Positions 28,209 to 37,356 are shown, numbered from the stretch's first letter. The stretch is 64,000 bases of DNA from Cognataquiflexum aquatile (GCF_003316845.1 NZ_QMIK01000006.1:62001-126000); one strand, 5' to 3'. The notes: generated by a model from the letters alone, not told the origin. Translations and numbers: made by a program.

Positions 28209-29081
28209 ATGGAAAAGGTAATGTTGAGATTGCGTGAAGAACCGTTTTGGTTAGGGTTCTTTGGGCTGAGTCTTCTTTTGGTTTTTTTGATAGGCTATAA
28301 GGCCTTTTCAGGGATTTTCACAGGGGTGGAGATTGATTATGAAATGTTTGCCTGGTTTTTATTGGTTGGTTTTGTGGCGCAGACCATTGATGGAGCTCTT
28401 GGGATGGCATACGGGGTCAGCTCAAATTCAATATTATTGGGAATAGGTGTTCCCCCTGCAATGGCGAGTGCATGGGTTCATTTTGCCCAGGTATTCACGA
28501 GTCTGGCTTCAGGGTTTTCGCATTGGAAACTTGGAAATGTGAAGTGGGACCTTGCCAAGAGATTGATGATTCCCGGAGTTTTAGGAGCAGTGGCCGGAGC
28601 TTATTTCTTATCCAATATTGATGGGAATACGATTAAACCATTTATAGCTGCCTATCTCATGCTGATGGGGGTGATCATAATTTCCAAGGTGTTTAGAAAA
28701 AGGAAGAAAGAGTTTGATTCCAATGGAAAAAGTCTTCCCTATTTGGCAGGTGTCGGAGGTTTTGCGGATGCGGTAGGCGGTGGAGGATGGGGTCCAATTG
28801 TCAATTCGACTTTGCTCGGTAAAGGTCAGGTACCCCGATTTGCCATCGGGACAGGAAATTTTGTAGAGATATTTGTATCCTTGGCAAGCGCAAGTACATT
28901 TTTATTTTTTGTCAAAGAATTGAGTTTAGCCCCGGTTTTGGGTTTGATTTTGGGTGGGGTGATCGCAGCTCCTTTTGCGGCGGTTATCTGTAAAAAACTG
29001 AATCCTAGGATTTTATTGTTTTTGGTGGGTTTGTTGATCATCGGGTTGAGTATTCGAACATTCTATCTTGCCGTCCAATAA
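28209..29081 (+). CDS. TauE/SafE-family membrane permease
   Basis: This is an integral membrane protein of 290 residues with about eight helices in two related halves. The repeat signatures are FVAQTIDGALGMAYGVSSNS in the first half and GVGGFADAVGGGGWGPIVNS in the second, both typical of TauE/SafE (formerly DUF81). Members carry sulfite, sulfonates or sulfoacetate, among other anions; the direction is not certain. The Rrf2 gene follows 72 bp later without a hairpin, so the two are probably cotranscribed from the palindrome-controlled promoter. Confidence 0.9.
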   Translation: MEKVMLRLREEPFWLGFFGLSLLLVFLIGYKAFSGIFTGVEIDYEMFAWFLLVGFVAQTIDGALGMAYGVSSNSILLGIGVPPAMASAWVHFAQVFTSLASGFSHWKLGNVKWDLAKRLMIPGVLGAVAGAYFLSNIDGNTIKPFIAAYLMLMGVIIISKVFRKRKKEFDSNGKSLPYLAGVGGFADAVGGGGWGPIVNSTLLGKGQVPRFAIGTGNFVEIFVSLASASTFLFFVKELSLAPVLGLILGGVIAAPFAAVICKKLNPRILLFLVGLLIIGLSIRTFYLAVQ

Positions 29082-29153
29082 AATTCCAATAAGGCGCATT
29101 GGATAGTTTGGCCTTAACTTTTTTCGTACTTTGGGGAGCAAAAGAGAAAAATA

Positions 29154-29564
29154 ATGCTGTCCAAAAGAGCCAAATATGCCATAAAGACCATTTTATACCT
29201 TTATGAGCATCAGAGTCCTGTTCCCATATCAGCCAAAACCATCTCTGAAAAAGAGAGGATTCCCTACAAATTTTTAGAGAATATCCTTCGTGAACTCAAA
29301 ACCCATCAGGTGGTCAGAAGTGTGCGTGGGGCGGAAGGTGGATATACTTTGGCAAAGGACCCTAATGAAATTACCGTCGCCCACCTGATGCGCATCATTG
29401 ATGGACCGATTGCTTTGATACCCTGTGTATCAGAGCGTTATTATGAATCTTGCGGTGAATGCGAAAATGAAGAAACATGCCGTATACGAAAGCTTTTTGC
29501 CGAACTAAGAACGGAAATGCTTCCGGTACTTGAAAAATCAATCATCCAACTTGCCGGTTTGTAG
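29154..29564 (+). CDS. Rrf2-family transcriptional regulator with four-cysteine motif
   Basis: This is a 136-residue winged-helix protein. The recognition part is KTISEKERIPYKFLENILRE and RSVRGAEGGYTLAK, the classic Rrf2 core. Cys91, Cys100, Cys103 and Cys109 form C-x8-C-x2-C-x5-C in the loop where IscR and NsrR hold an Fe-S cluster, so redox, iron or sulfur sensing is possible. Rrf2 dimers bind palindromes, and three matching palindromes lie around this gene. It is very likely the regulator of the receptor, the permease and the small protein. Confidence 0.92.
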   Translation: MLSKRAKYAIKTILYLYEHQSPVPISAKTISEKERIPYKFLENILRELKTHQVVRSVRGAEGGYTLAKDPNEITVAHLMRIIDGPIALIPCVSERYYESCGECENEETCRIRKLFAELRTEMLPVLEKSIIQLAGL

Positions 29565-29623
29565 GCAATTAATTTTGAAATTCTTTTCGTTGGAATCCAA
29601 GGTTTAAAATTTTTTAATCATTA

Positions 29624-29677
29624 CCCTATAAAAATGATAGGGTAATTAGGATAATTAAAATCCACCTTTTATATTTG
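29624..29677 (+). promoter_or_regulatory. CCTA-N9-TAGG palindrome and -7 box for the small orphan gene
   Basis: The strongest copy, with extended arms ACCCTAT and ATAGGGT, covers 29624-29642 (centre 29633). The -7 box TATATTTG at 29670-29677 starts 37 bp from the centre. I see no clear -33 element, which would suit a promoter that needs an activator. Confidence 0.75.
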
Positions 29678-29725
29678 AAGCATCGTTTTGAAAAAACCTT
29701 TGTCAAACAAAAAAATATTTAATCC

Positions 29726-30211
29726 ATGGCATCTCCAATCTCTACCCAACAAGCCCCAGTTCAGGAGTCATTCACTTTCCAAAGTGTATCAAAAAGATCA
29801 GAAATTCTTGCTCCTTTGGTAAGCGTAACTGAAATGATTATGGCTTGCGATATGGTAGAATTGACAGGACAAGGTTCTTTTAACTTCCCTAATTATCCTG
29901 AAGCCAACAAAAACTTTCAAGTCTTATATTTTAAACTCACCTCTGATTTCGAAAGCCTCAAAGGTTTGTTTAACGGGCTGATCAGCATCGGACAGCCGAA
30001 AGGTGTGATTTTGGAATTCGAAAAGGAATTGAATACGTACACCTTGAAATTTTACTCTTCCAATGAACCTGTTGTTACAGGATATTTTTCAAAAATAACC
30101 AAGGAAATCTCGGAAGAAATCAGATTTAAAAAGATCCTCAAAAAAATAATTGAAAACCAAAAGTCCTTTGAAGCTGAAGGCCAACTGCTTCGCAATGAGA
30201 TTTTCGCATAA
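29726..30211 (+). CDS. small cytoplasmic protein of unknown function, Rrf2-regulon member
   Basis: This is a 161-residue protein with no signal peptide or membrane segment. It starts with a Ser/Gln-rich tail (ASPISTQQAPVQESFTFQS), then a mixed alpha/beta region (FQVLYFKLTSDFESLKGLF, GVILEFEKELNTYTLKFYSS), and ends with a basic helix (IRFKKILKKIIENQKSFEAE). I do not recognise the family. It has its own promoter with the best copy of the shared palindrome and its own terminator, so it is a single-gene unit of the regulon. It could be a binding, storage or adaptor protein for whatever the receptor and permease move. Confidence 0.85.
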   Translation: MASPISTQQAPVQESFTFQSVSKRSEILAPLVSVTEMIMACDMVELTGQGSFNFPNYPEANKNFQVLYFKLTSDFESLKGLFNGLISIGQPKGVILEFEKELNTYTLKFYSSNEPVVTGYFSKITKEISEEIRFKKILKKIIENQKSFEAEGQLLRNEIFA

Positions 30212-30238
30212 AAGTTCTCTCCGATTAAATTTGTTGTT

Positions 30239-30272
30239 AAGGGGAAAGTCCAAGTGGATTTTCCCCTTTTTT
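30239..30272 (+). terminator. rho-independent terminator
   Basis: The arm AAGGGGAAAGTCC (30239-30251) pairs with 30256-30268 (one G-U) around a 4-nt loop and is followed by T-rich sequence. It ends the small orphan gene. Confidence 0.85.
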
Positions 30273-30340
30273 CATTTGATTTGCCGATTTTAAAAGCAAA
30301 TTTTGCAGCACGTTTTCAATTTTAACTTCTCCGATTCCAA

Positions 30341-31735
30341 ATGAATAAATACATCGATCTGATCCAACAGACTTTTGACTTTCCCACCAAAGAATTTAAA
30401 GTAGAGAACAACGAGCTGCACTTCAACGGTGTCAACCTCATGGAAATCATCAAAACCTATGGGACGCCTCTGAAGCTGACTTACCTTCCGAAGATTTCTG
30501 AAAACATTCAAAATGCGAAGACCTTTTTTGGGAATGCGATCGAAAAGCATAATTACAAGGGGAAGTACACCTATTGCTACTGTACCAAGTCGTCACATTT
30601 CAGCTTTGTGTTGAATGAAGCATTGAAAAACGACATCCATATCGAAACATCTTCCACTTTTGACATTCCTTTGGTCAGGAATCTTTATGCCCAAGGATTG
30701 ATTACAAAGGAGACCTTTATCGTTTGTAACGGTTTCAAAAGACAGCTTTACAAGCAATACATTACCGAATTGCTCAATGATGGTTTTGTCAATTGTGTTC
30801 CCATCCTGGACAATCTCGGAGAAATCGACTATTACCTGGAGAATGTCAAAGTACCCTTTCAGGTGGGTATCAGAATTGCAGCCGACGAAGAGCCCAAGTT
30901 TGGGTTTTACACCTCAAGATTGGGTGTGAGGTACAATGACATCATTTCTCTTTACGAAGAAAAAATCAAGGACAATCCCAATGTCAGTCTGAAGATGCTT
31001 CACTTTTTCCTCAACTCCGGGATCAAGGATACTGCTTACTATTGGTCTGAATTGACCCGGTTTATCCAAAAATATGTAGACCTCAAAAAAGTGGCGCCGT
31101 CCTTGGATACCATGGATATCGGAGGCGGATGGCCGATCAAAACCAATGTGTTTTTTGACTATGACTACCAATACATGGCAGAGCAGATCGTCAAAAACAT
31201 CAAATGGATGTGTGCCAAAAACCATACTGACGAACCCAATATTTTTACCGAATTCGGTAGCTATACTGTGGGAGAAAGTGGTGCTGTGCTCTATTCCGTT
31301 TTGGACGAAAAACTCCAAAATGACAAGGAACTCTGGTATATGATCGATGGCAGTTTCATCACTCAGCTTCCTGACAGCTGGGGGTTGAACCAAAAATACA
31401 TCATGCTTGCAGTCAACAATTGGGATGAAGAATACCACAACATTTCACTTGGAGGCCTGACCTGTGACAGTATGGATTACTATAACTCCGAAGCCCATCA
31501 GTTCAATATTTACCTTCCAAAAATAGAGGAAGGAAGAAAACAATACATCGGATTTTTCCACACTGGAGCGTATCAAGAATCCCTTGGCGGCTATGGAGGA
31601 ATTCAACATTGTCTGATACCTGCACCCAAGCATGTAATCATTGACAAGGAAGCAGACGGTACGGTCAGGCATTGGCTTTTTGCACCGGAGCAGACAAGCG
31701 ACAGTATGATGAAAGTACTTGGATATGTGAAATAA
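30341..31735 (+). CDS. speA: arginine decarboxylase (fold-type III PLP)
   Basis: The 464-residue protein belongs to the alanine-racemase-fold decarboxylases. PLP would bind Lys83 in YTYCYCTKSSHF, and MDIGGGWPIKTN is the glycine-rich phosphate loop. FHTGAYQESLGGYGG is the C-terminal active-site segment with the Tyr of the family. The length fits the compact Bacteroidota arginine decarboxylase rather than the 630-residue enterobacterial SpeA. It makes agmatine, leading to putrescine or spermidine. It is a single gene with its own terminator. Confidence 0.85.
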   Translation: MNKYIDLIQQTFDFPTKEFKVENNELHFNGVNLMEIIKTYGTPLKLTYLPKISENIQNAKTFFGNAIEKHNYKGKYTYCYCTKSSHFSFVLNEALKNDIHIETSSTFDIPLVRNLYAQGLITKETFIVCNGFKRQLYKQYITELLNDGFVNCVPILDNLGEIDYYLENVKVPFQVGIRIAADEEPKFGFYTSRLGVRYNDIISLYEEKIKDNPNVSLKMLHFFLNSGIKDTAYYWSELTRFIQKYVDLKKVAPSLDTMDIGGGWPIKTNVFFDYDYQYMAEQIVKNIKWMCAKNHTDEPNIFTEFGSYTVGESGAVLYSVLDEKLQNDKELWYMIDGSFITQLPDSWGLNQKYIMLAVNNWDEEYHNISLGGLTCDSMDYYNSEAHQFNIYLPKIEEGRKQYIGFFHTGAYQESLGGYGGIQHCLIPAPKHVIIDKEADGTVRHWLFAPEQTSDSMMKVLGYVK

Positions 31736-31741
31736 GAAAAA

Positions 31742-31773
31742 GGGGTGGTTTTCAGCAAACCACCCCTTTTTTT
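31742..31773 (+). terminator. rho-independent terminator
   Basis: A 10-bp stem (GGGGTGGTTT at 31742-31751 with 31757-31766) has a 5-nt loop and is followed by seven T. It is the terminator of speA. Confidence 0.92.
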
Positions 31774-31839
31774 GTTTGCTGCTTTCCCTAAGTGAATGAT
31801 TAAAAAATCTCCTTTTCGAAAGTCAGCAAATGTATTTTT

Positions 31840-32937
31840 TCAACCTTCTGCGTGATCGACTTTTTCTCCGTTTATGGTAATATATCCTTTCATACAATCA
31901 GCCGTCATACAGCTATGAATGGGAAGGATTCCGAGAAGATCACCCACTTTAACTTTGGAGAGCAATTCGTCAGAAGCCTTGATGATGCCGTGCTCCTGAG
32001 AAATACTTTTCAAAAATGACCGCTGCGAAGGGATTTTCCATCCGTTTTCTGTCAGGTAGACCACCTCGCCAAAATTTTTCCCTCCATCAGGTTCAGTCAG
32101 TACATCTTTGGCAAGATGTACACCGCCACCGTGTACGAGGATTTCTTTTCTTTCTTTTTTGATATCTACCACAGGAACCACCAAAGCCACAGCCACATCT
32201 TCCCTGCTACAGCTTCCCAAAGCCACTTGCATCAGGTCATAAAAAACAAAGTTTCCCGGCCCAAGCTCATCAATATCTCCAAAATCCTCCATCACAGAGC
32301 AGCCGGGAGTGTCCCCTGTCCTTGTGACAAGATCAGGATATTCTGACCGGTATTTATTTTTCAGCATGCTGAGGGCGGCACGGGTTTGCTCATAGATTTT
32401 AGGGATGTTTTTTTCATAGTAAGAGTGACCCGCATGAAGGTAAAACCCCTTGAATTTGAGTTTGTCTGTGCTTTTGGCTTTTCGAAGAATGGCTTCCATC
32501 AATCCAAAATCCGACACCTCTACTCCGGTACGGCCATAACCTGCATCTATTTCGATAAAAAAGCCAACAGGATTTTCCAATTCATTGGCGAGTTTTTCAG
32601 TAACAGCCTCATTGATAAGCTGCACAGATAGTGATTGGGTTTTGGCAAGGTCACTCAGGGTTTTTGTTTCGAGGGGATTGAATGGAAATGCGATGTGGAT
32701 GTTGTCCCAACCCTGACCACAAAAGTACGCCGCCATTTTGATCGAGGATACGGTAATTTCTCTTATACCGTATTCCATGGCCCATTTTCCCACCAAGTGG
32801 GATTGTGAGGTTTTGAAGTGGGGCACAAGTTTTTTTCCATATCTTTTGGCTTTTTCCGACATCTTCTGAAGGTTATGTCGGCAGATTTTTTCATCTAGCA
32901 AAAGGGTAGGAGAGGTGATACCGGAAAGTACAGACAT
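31840..32937 (-). CDS. D-threonine aldolase/D-serine dehydratase-like PLP enzyme
   Basis: This is a 365-residue member of the alanine-racemase-like family. Lys42 in KLVPHFKTSQ is the PLP residue. The C-terminal HSCMTADCMKGY has His341 and Cys343, which in D-threonine aldolases and D-serine dehydratases bind the metal (Mn or Zn). VGFFIEIDAGYGRTGVEV is the other conserved block. It would act on D-amino acids, perhaps D-3-hydroxy ones. No operon partner: the next gene diverges. Confidence 0.85.
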   Translation of the reverse strand: MSVLSGITSPTLLLDEKICRHNLQKMSEKAKRYGKKLVPHFKTSQSHLVGKWAMEYGIREITVSSIKMAAYFCGQGWDNIHIAFPFNPLETKTLSDLAKTQSLSVQLINEAVTEKLANELENPVGFFIEIDAGYGRTGVEVSDFGLMEAILRKAKSTDKLKFKGFYLHAGHSYYEKNIPKIYEQTRAALSMLKNKYRSEYPDLVTRTGDTPGCSVMEDFGDIDELGPGNFVFYDLMQVALGSCSREDVAVALVVPVVDIKKERKEILVHGGGVHLAKDVLTEPDGGKNFGEVVYLTENGWKIPSQRSFLKSISQEHGIIKASDELLSKVKVGDLLGILPIHSCMTADCMKGYITINGEKVDHAEG

Positions 32938-33091
32938 GGAATGGATGGTTTTTGATTGGAATTTGAAAGTAGGGAAAATGCCCCAATCAAAAAATATTTC
33001 CCACAGCCGATCATCAAAATAATAGGAATGAACCTGACATTTTTGGTAAATTATGGCCTGTTAATAAAACAATTATCCCCAATCCCAACCT

Positions 33092-36000
33092 ATGAGAACC
33101 AAAATTCTTTCTAAAGGTATTGTCCTTTCATGTTTCTTGATTGTATCCTTCCTTTTTTCCTGTAAGGAAAAAGAAAAAGCACCTGAAGATCTTCAGATCA
33201 CCCAATATGACCATGAAGTCGTCAAAAAGCAAGCTGCAGAAATAGAGGCAACGGTGACCCCGACTTTGGCTGAAGGGCTATCGATGAAACTTTGGGCGGT
33301 AGATTCCATGATTATCGATCCGGTTTCAATTAAGGTGACAGATGATGGAACTTTGTATTATGTAAGTTCTGAGCGTCTGGGACAATCAGAATTTGATATC
33401 CGGGGACATCAAAATTGGGAGATACAATCCATCAGCTGGCAAAGTGTAGCCGATAGGAAAGCCTTTTTGCGTAAAGAATTCGCTCCGGAAAGGAGTGGGG
33501 AAAACAAGTGGCTGAAGGATCTGAACGGTGATGGTTCTTTTGATTGGAAGGACCTGACGGTGGAGAAAGAAAGTGTTTATAAAGTGAAGGACACCAACGG
33601 TGATGGCTTGGCGGATTGGTCTCAGCGGATTGTTTATGACTTCCATGAGGAGGAGACAGATTTGGCATTGGCAGTTACGGTACATGAAAATGACCTTTTT
33701 GTGGGTGTTGCACCGGATTTTTGGAGGTTACAGGATACCAATGGAGATGGGTTGATGGACAAAAAAACTTCCATTTCTCATGGATATGGTGTGCATGTGG
33801 GATTCGGTTCCCATGGTATGTCGGGTGCCAAAGTCGGACCTGACGGGAGGATATATTGGGGAATAGGAGACATTGGGTTTCATGGGACTGACCAAGATGG
33901 GGTTGAGTGGAATTACCCCAACAGAGGAGTTGTGGTCAGATCAAATCCCGACGGAAGCGACTTTGAAGTGTTTGCGATGGGTTTGAGAAATACCCACGAG
34001 TTTGCTTGGGATGAATATAACAACATGATTTCTGTCGACAATGATGGCGACCACAGAGGGGAAAGTGAGCGTTTGGTTTACTTGGTCAATGGTTCGGATA
34101 CGGGCTGGAGAATCAACTGGCAGTTTGGAAAATACCGTGATCCGGACAACAATTCTTACAAAGTCTGGATGGACGAAAACATGTACAAACCAAGACATGA
34201 GGGACAGGCGGCGTACATTACCCCATGCATCATCAATTATGTAAACGGCCCGACAGGGATGGTTTACAATCCCGGGACTGCCTTGGGAGAAAGGTGGAAG
34301 CAGCACTTTTTTGTGGTCGAATTTGTGGGAAATCCAGCCCGCTCTGGAATCCATGCTTTTCAGCTTAAACCTCAGGGAGCCACCTTTGAGCTTGCCAAAA
34401 CCGAACTGATCCAGACAGGAATGCTTCCTTCAGGGATAGATTTCGGACCTGACGGTGCCTTGTATGTGGCGGATTGGATCAATGGTTGGGGAAGTAAAAA
34501 TTATGGACGTATCTGGAAGCTTGATGATAATGAAGGTCAAAACTGGGCAGCAAGAAAAGAAACCCAACGGTTGATCACATTGGATTATTCCAAAATGTCT
34601 GAGGAGGAATTGGAAGGACACCTGTATTTTGAGGATGTCAGGATACGGAGAAAAGCACAATTTGAACTCGCAAAAAGAGGAGAAAAAGGTGCAAAAGTAT
34701 TCGAAAAGGTGATGAATCAGAAGGCCAATCAGATTGCAAGAATTCATGCCATTGTCGGAATGAGCCAGATTGCGAGGATGGAGGACATGAAATTTGCGAA
34801 GCCATTGATTCCATTGCTAAAAGACACTGATCCTGAAATCCGTGCCCAAGCTGCCAAATGGATCGGTGATATCAAATACAAAGACGCCGGAGAATTTTTA
34901 TTGGCTCTTTTGGTAGATGAATATCCAAGAGCAAGATTTTTCGGTGCCGAGGCCATAGGCAGAATCGGCTATACACCGGCATTTCCCTCTTTGGTAGGCT
35001 TGCTTGATACCAACGATGATGAGGATGCCTATATCCGACACGCTGCTTCTTTGGCTTTAGCGAGGTTGAACCAAGCTGATGAGTTGGTAGCGCTCTCAAC
35101 AGAACCCAGCAATGCTATCCGGTTGGGTGCTGTATTGGCTTTGAGGAGATTGAGCCACCCCGGAATCCAGCAATTTCTAAAAGATCCAAACGAGTATATC
35201 GTAACTGAGGCGGCAAGGGCAATCAATGATGATTTTTCTATAGAGGGGGCTATGCCTGCTTTGGGTGACATGTTGGTTACCACAAAATTTTCAAATGAAC
35301 CGCTGATAAGGAGGGCTATCAGTGCTAACTTAAGGGTAGGCACAGAAAAGTCCATGCAAAACCTCATTGCTTATATTTCCAAACCTGGGGCACCTTTGGT
35401 GCTGAGACAGGAAGCGATCGATGCTTTAGGGACTTGGACCAAGCCTTCGGTTTTGGACAGGGTAGACGGAAGGTACCGAGGAGAAGTTACAAGAGATGGC
35501 GCATTGGTCAGAACTGCAGCTGCCGGCACCTTGCTTCAAATGTTGAATGAAAAAGAAAACGGACTTAAAATTTCAGCAATCAATGCCATCGGTAGGCTTG
35601 GAATCCAAGATGGATCAGACGAGCTTTTGGCTTTGATCCAAAATGACAAATCTCCTGAAGTCCGTGTTGCCTCTATCCAGTCTCTCGCCAAAATGAATGC
35701 CTCCAATACAGCTGCAGGCATCGAAAAAGCCATTGCAGATGCTGACAAATCAGTCAGGGTGGCAGGCTTGAGCCTAATGGAACAATTGGATATGGACAAG
35801 GCCCTGAAAGTAAAACTTTTGAATGAAATCATTGAAAAAAGAACCACCGAGGAAAAGCAAGCTGCATTGGTAGCTTTGGGTAAATTGCCTGTGGAAAATA
35901 CCAAAACTGTCTTTGAGGACCTATTTGCCCAGATGTCTGCGGGCAAACTTCCTACGGACATTTTATTGGAACTTTCTGAATCTGTTGAAATATCCAAAGA

Positions 36001-36511
36001 CCCAACTCTTGCAGGAGGATATCAAAAAGCAGCAGACATGCTATGGAAAGGAGATGTATTGGCCTCTTACCAAAGCAGCCTCAATGGCGGTGATGAAATC
36101 AAAGGAAGGGGAATATTTTTCCAATCCCAGACCGGCCAATGTATGCGCTGCCATGCTTTTGACGATATGGGAGCGACTGTTGGCCCAAGTATGAACGGCG
36201 TGGGCAGAAAGTTAAGCAGACAGGAGATTTTGGAATCCCTGATCGACCCAAGCAAAAGGATTGCTCCGGGATATGGTATTGTAATGGTGGAGTTGAACAA
36301 CGGAAAAACCGTCAACGGTATCCTTGAAAATGAGACCAATTCCTCACTTCTGGTTCAAATGGGCAATCAGCCTGACACCCTCATCCAAAAGATAGACATC
36401 AAAACCCAAAAGATGGCTGCCTCAAGCATGCCGGACATGAAAGCTATCCTGAGCAGGAGGGAAATCAGGGATTTGGTCAGTTATCTTGCCACCTTGAAAG
36501 AAGATTTTTGA
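33092..36511 (+). CDS. large lipoprotein: beta-propeller, HEAT repeats and CxxCH cytochrome domain
   Basis: A lipoprotein signal with Cys24 (IVSFLFSCKEKE) begins this 1,139-residue protein. Residues about 45-480 resemble a sugar-dehydrogenase-like beta-propeller of the PVC-type heme-binding proteins. They include Asp-rich calcium loops (DLNGDGSFDWKD, DTNGDGLADW, DTNGDGLMDKK) and GPDGRIYWGIGD. Residues about 500-930 are HEAT/PBS-lyase repeats (LIPLLKDTDPEIRAQAAKWI and many like it). The end is a c-type heme domain with CMRCH at 1017-1021 and VGPSMNGVGRKLSRQEI. The family is often annotated as a dehydrogenase, but substrate and acceptor are not established. The PIG-L gene overlaps its stop codon. 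Confidence 0.88.
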   Translation: MRTKILSKGIVLSCFLIVSFLFSCKEKEKAPEDLQITQYDHEVVKKQAAEIEATVTPTLAEGLSMKLWAVDSMIIDPVSIKVTDDGTLYYVSSERLGQSEFDIRGHQNWEIQSISWQSVADRKAFLRKEFAPERSGENKWLKDLNGDGSFDWKDLTVEKESVYKVKDTNGDGLADWSQRIVYDFHEEETDLALAVTVHENDLFVGVAPDFWRLQDTNGDGLMDKKTSISHGYGVHVGFGSHGMSGAKVGPDGRIYWGIGDIGFHGTDQDGVEWNYPNRGVVVRSNPDGSDFEVFAMGLRNTHEFAWDEYNNMISVDNDGDHRGESERLVYLVNGSDTGWRINWQFGKYRDPDNNSYKVWMDENMYKPRHEGQAAYITPCIINYVNGPTGMVYNPGTALGERWKQHFFVVEFVGNPARSGIHAFQLKPQGATFELAKTELIQTGMLPSGIDFGPDGALYVADWINGWGSKNYGRIWKLDDNEGQNWAARKETQRLITLDYSKMSEEELEGHLYFEDVRIRRKAQFELAKRGEKGAKVFEKVMNQKANQIARIHAIVGMSQIARMEDMKFAKPLIPLLKDTDPEIRAQAAKWIGDIKYKDAGEFLLALLVDEYPRARFFGAEAIGRIGYTPAFPSLVGLLDTNDDEDAYIRHAASLALARLNQADELVALSTEPSNAIRLGAVLALRRLSHPGIQQFLKDPNEYIVTEAARAINDDFSIEGAMPALGDMLVTTKFSNEPLIRRAISANLRVGTEKSMQNLIAYISKPGAPLVLRQEAIDALGTWTKPSVLDRVDGRYRGEVTRDGALVRTAAAGTLLQMLNEKENGLKISAINAIGRLGIQDGSDELLALIQNDKSPEVRVASIQSLAKMNASNTAAGIEKAIADADKSVRVAGLSLMEQLDMDKALKVKLLNEIIEKRTTEEKQAALVALGKLPVENTKTVFEDLFAQMSAGKLPTDILLELSESVEISKDPTLAGGYQKAADMLWKGDVLASYQSSLNGGDEIKGRGIFFQSQTGQCMRCHAFDDMGATVGPSMNGVGRKLSRQEILESLIDPSKRIAPGYGIVMVELNNGKTVNGILENETNSSLLVQMGNQPDTLIQKIDIKTQKMAASSMPDMKAILSRREIRDLVSYLATLKEDF

Positions 36512-37356
36512 AAAGGGTAGGAATTATATTTCTGATTTCAATCCTTGTCTTTACCGGGATAGGTGTAGGGTTGATTTGGTGGGGGAGAACTATGCTTCAT
36601 AATGCGGATATTCCCCAAAAGACACACCTATTGGAAGATTCTCAATCCCAAAAGGTGATGGTCTTTTTTGCCCATCCTGATGACGAGATTGCAGTGGGAG
36701 GTACTTTGCTTGATTTACGAAAGCAAGGACATGAGTTGATGATGGTTTATTTGACCAAAGGGGAAGCCGGGCCAACGGGAGGGTTGGTGAAGCAGGAGGA
36801 ACTTGGAGCAGCAAGGGCACTTGAAATGAAAAAAGTGGCAGGAATCCTTGGAGCAAGTGAATTAGAAATGTTTGACTATCCTGACAGTGGCCTCAAGAAT
36901 CTACCTTTGGATACCTTCAAAATTGTAGCAAGGGAAATCATCGAAAAGCACCGGCCTGATGTGGTAATCAGTTACGACAGTAAAGTCGGTCTTTACGGAC
37001 ATCCTGACCATAGGATGGTTTCCCAAGCGATGGAAGAAGTTTTCCTTGAGGATAAAAATAAACCGGGATTTCCAGTCAAAAAACTCTATCAAGTCACTTT
37101 ATCCCCCAAACAGATTGAAATTGCTTTGAAAATTGCTCCCGGCTTTCAAAGAAATTATCCCAAGACAGGAGAAGGATTGCCGGTTCCCGATTTTTCAGTT
37201 GGGACCACGGCCTATTTCTCCACTTTGGTCAGGATGATGGAAGCACATGCCACCCAACAGGAGGTTTTCAGAGATCTATTGCCTTACAGGGAACAAGTGC
37301 CAGAGTTCATTTATTCCAGAATTTTTGACAGGGAGTATTTTTATGAAGTGAAGTAG
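36508..37356 (+). CDS. membrane-anchored PIG-L family deacetylase
   Basis: The start is a TTG overlapping the stop of the preceding gene by 4 bp. It is preferred because it begins a membrane anchor (RVGIIFLISILVFTGIGVG), whereas the first ATG would remove it. The zinc-binding motif HPDDE is in FFAHPDDEIAVGGTLLDL, with the third ligand region GHPDHRMVSQAM. PIG-L proteins deacetylate N-acetyl amino sugars (GlcNAc-PI, BshB, MshB). The catalytic domain would face the periplasm. Translational coupling to the CxxCH lipoprotein suggests that both act on sugars in the envelope. Confidence 0.88.
   Translation: MKRVGIIFLISILVFTGIGVGLIWWGRTMLHNADIPQKTHLLEDSQSQKVMVFFAHPDDEIAVGGTLLDLRKQGHELMMVYLTKGEAGPTGGLVKQEELGAARALEMKKVAGILGASELEMFDYPDSGLKNLPLDTFKIVAREIIEKHRPDVVISYDSKVGLYGHPDHRMVSQAMEEVFLEDKNKPGFPVKKLYQVTLSPKQIEIALKIAPGFQRNYPKTGEGLPVPDFSVGTTAYFSTLVRMMEAHATQQEVFRDLLPYREQVPEFIYSRIFDREYFYEVK

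Noticed and set aside
28209-29081. Naming the permease a sulfite exporter
   Set aside because: The family transports several anions in both directions; the neighbouring receptor could equally imply import.
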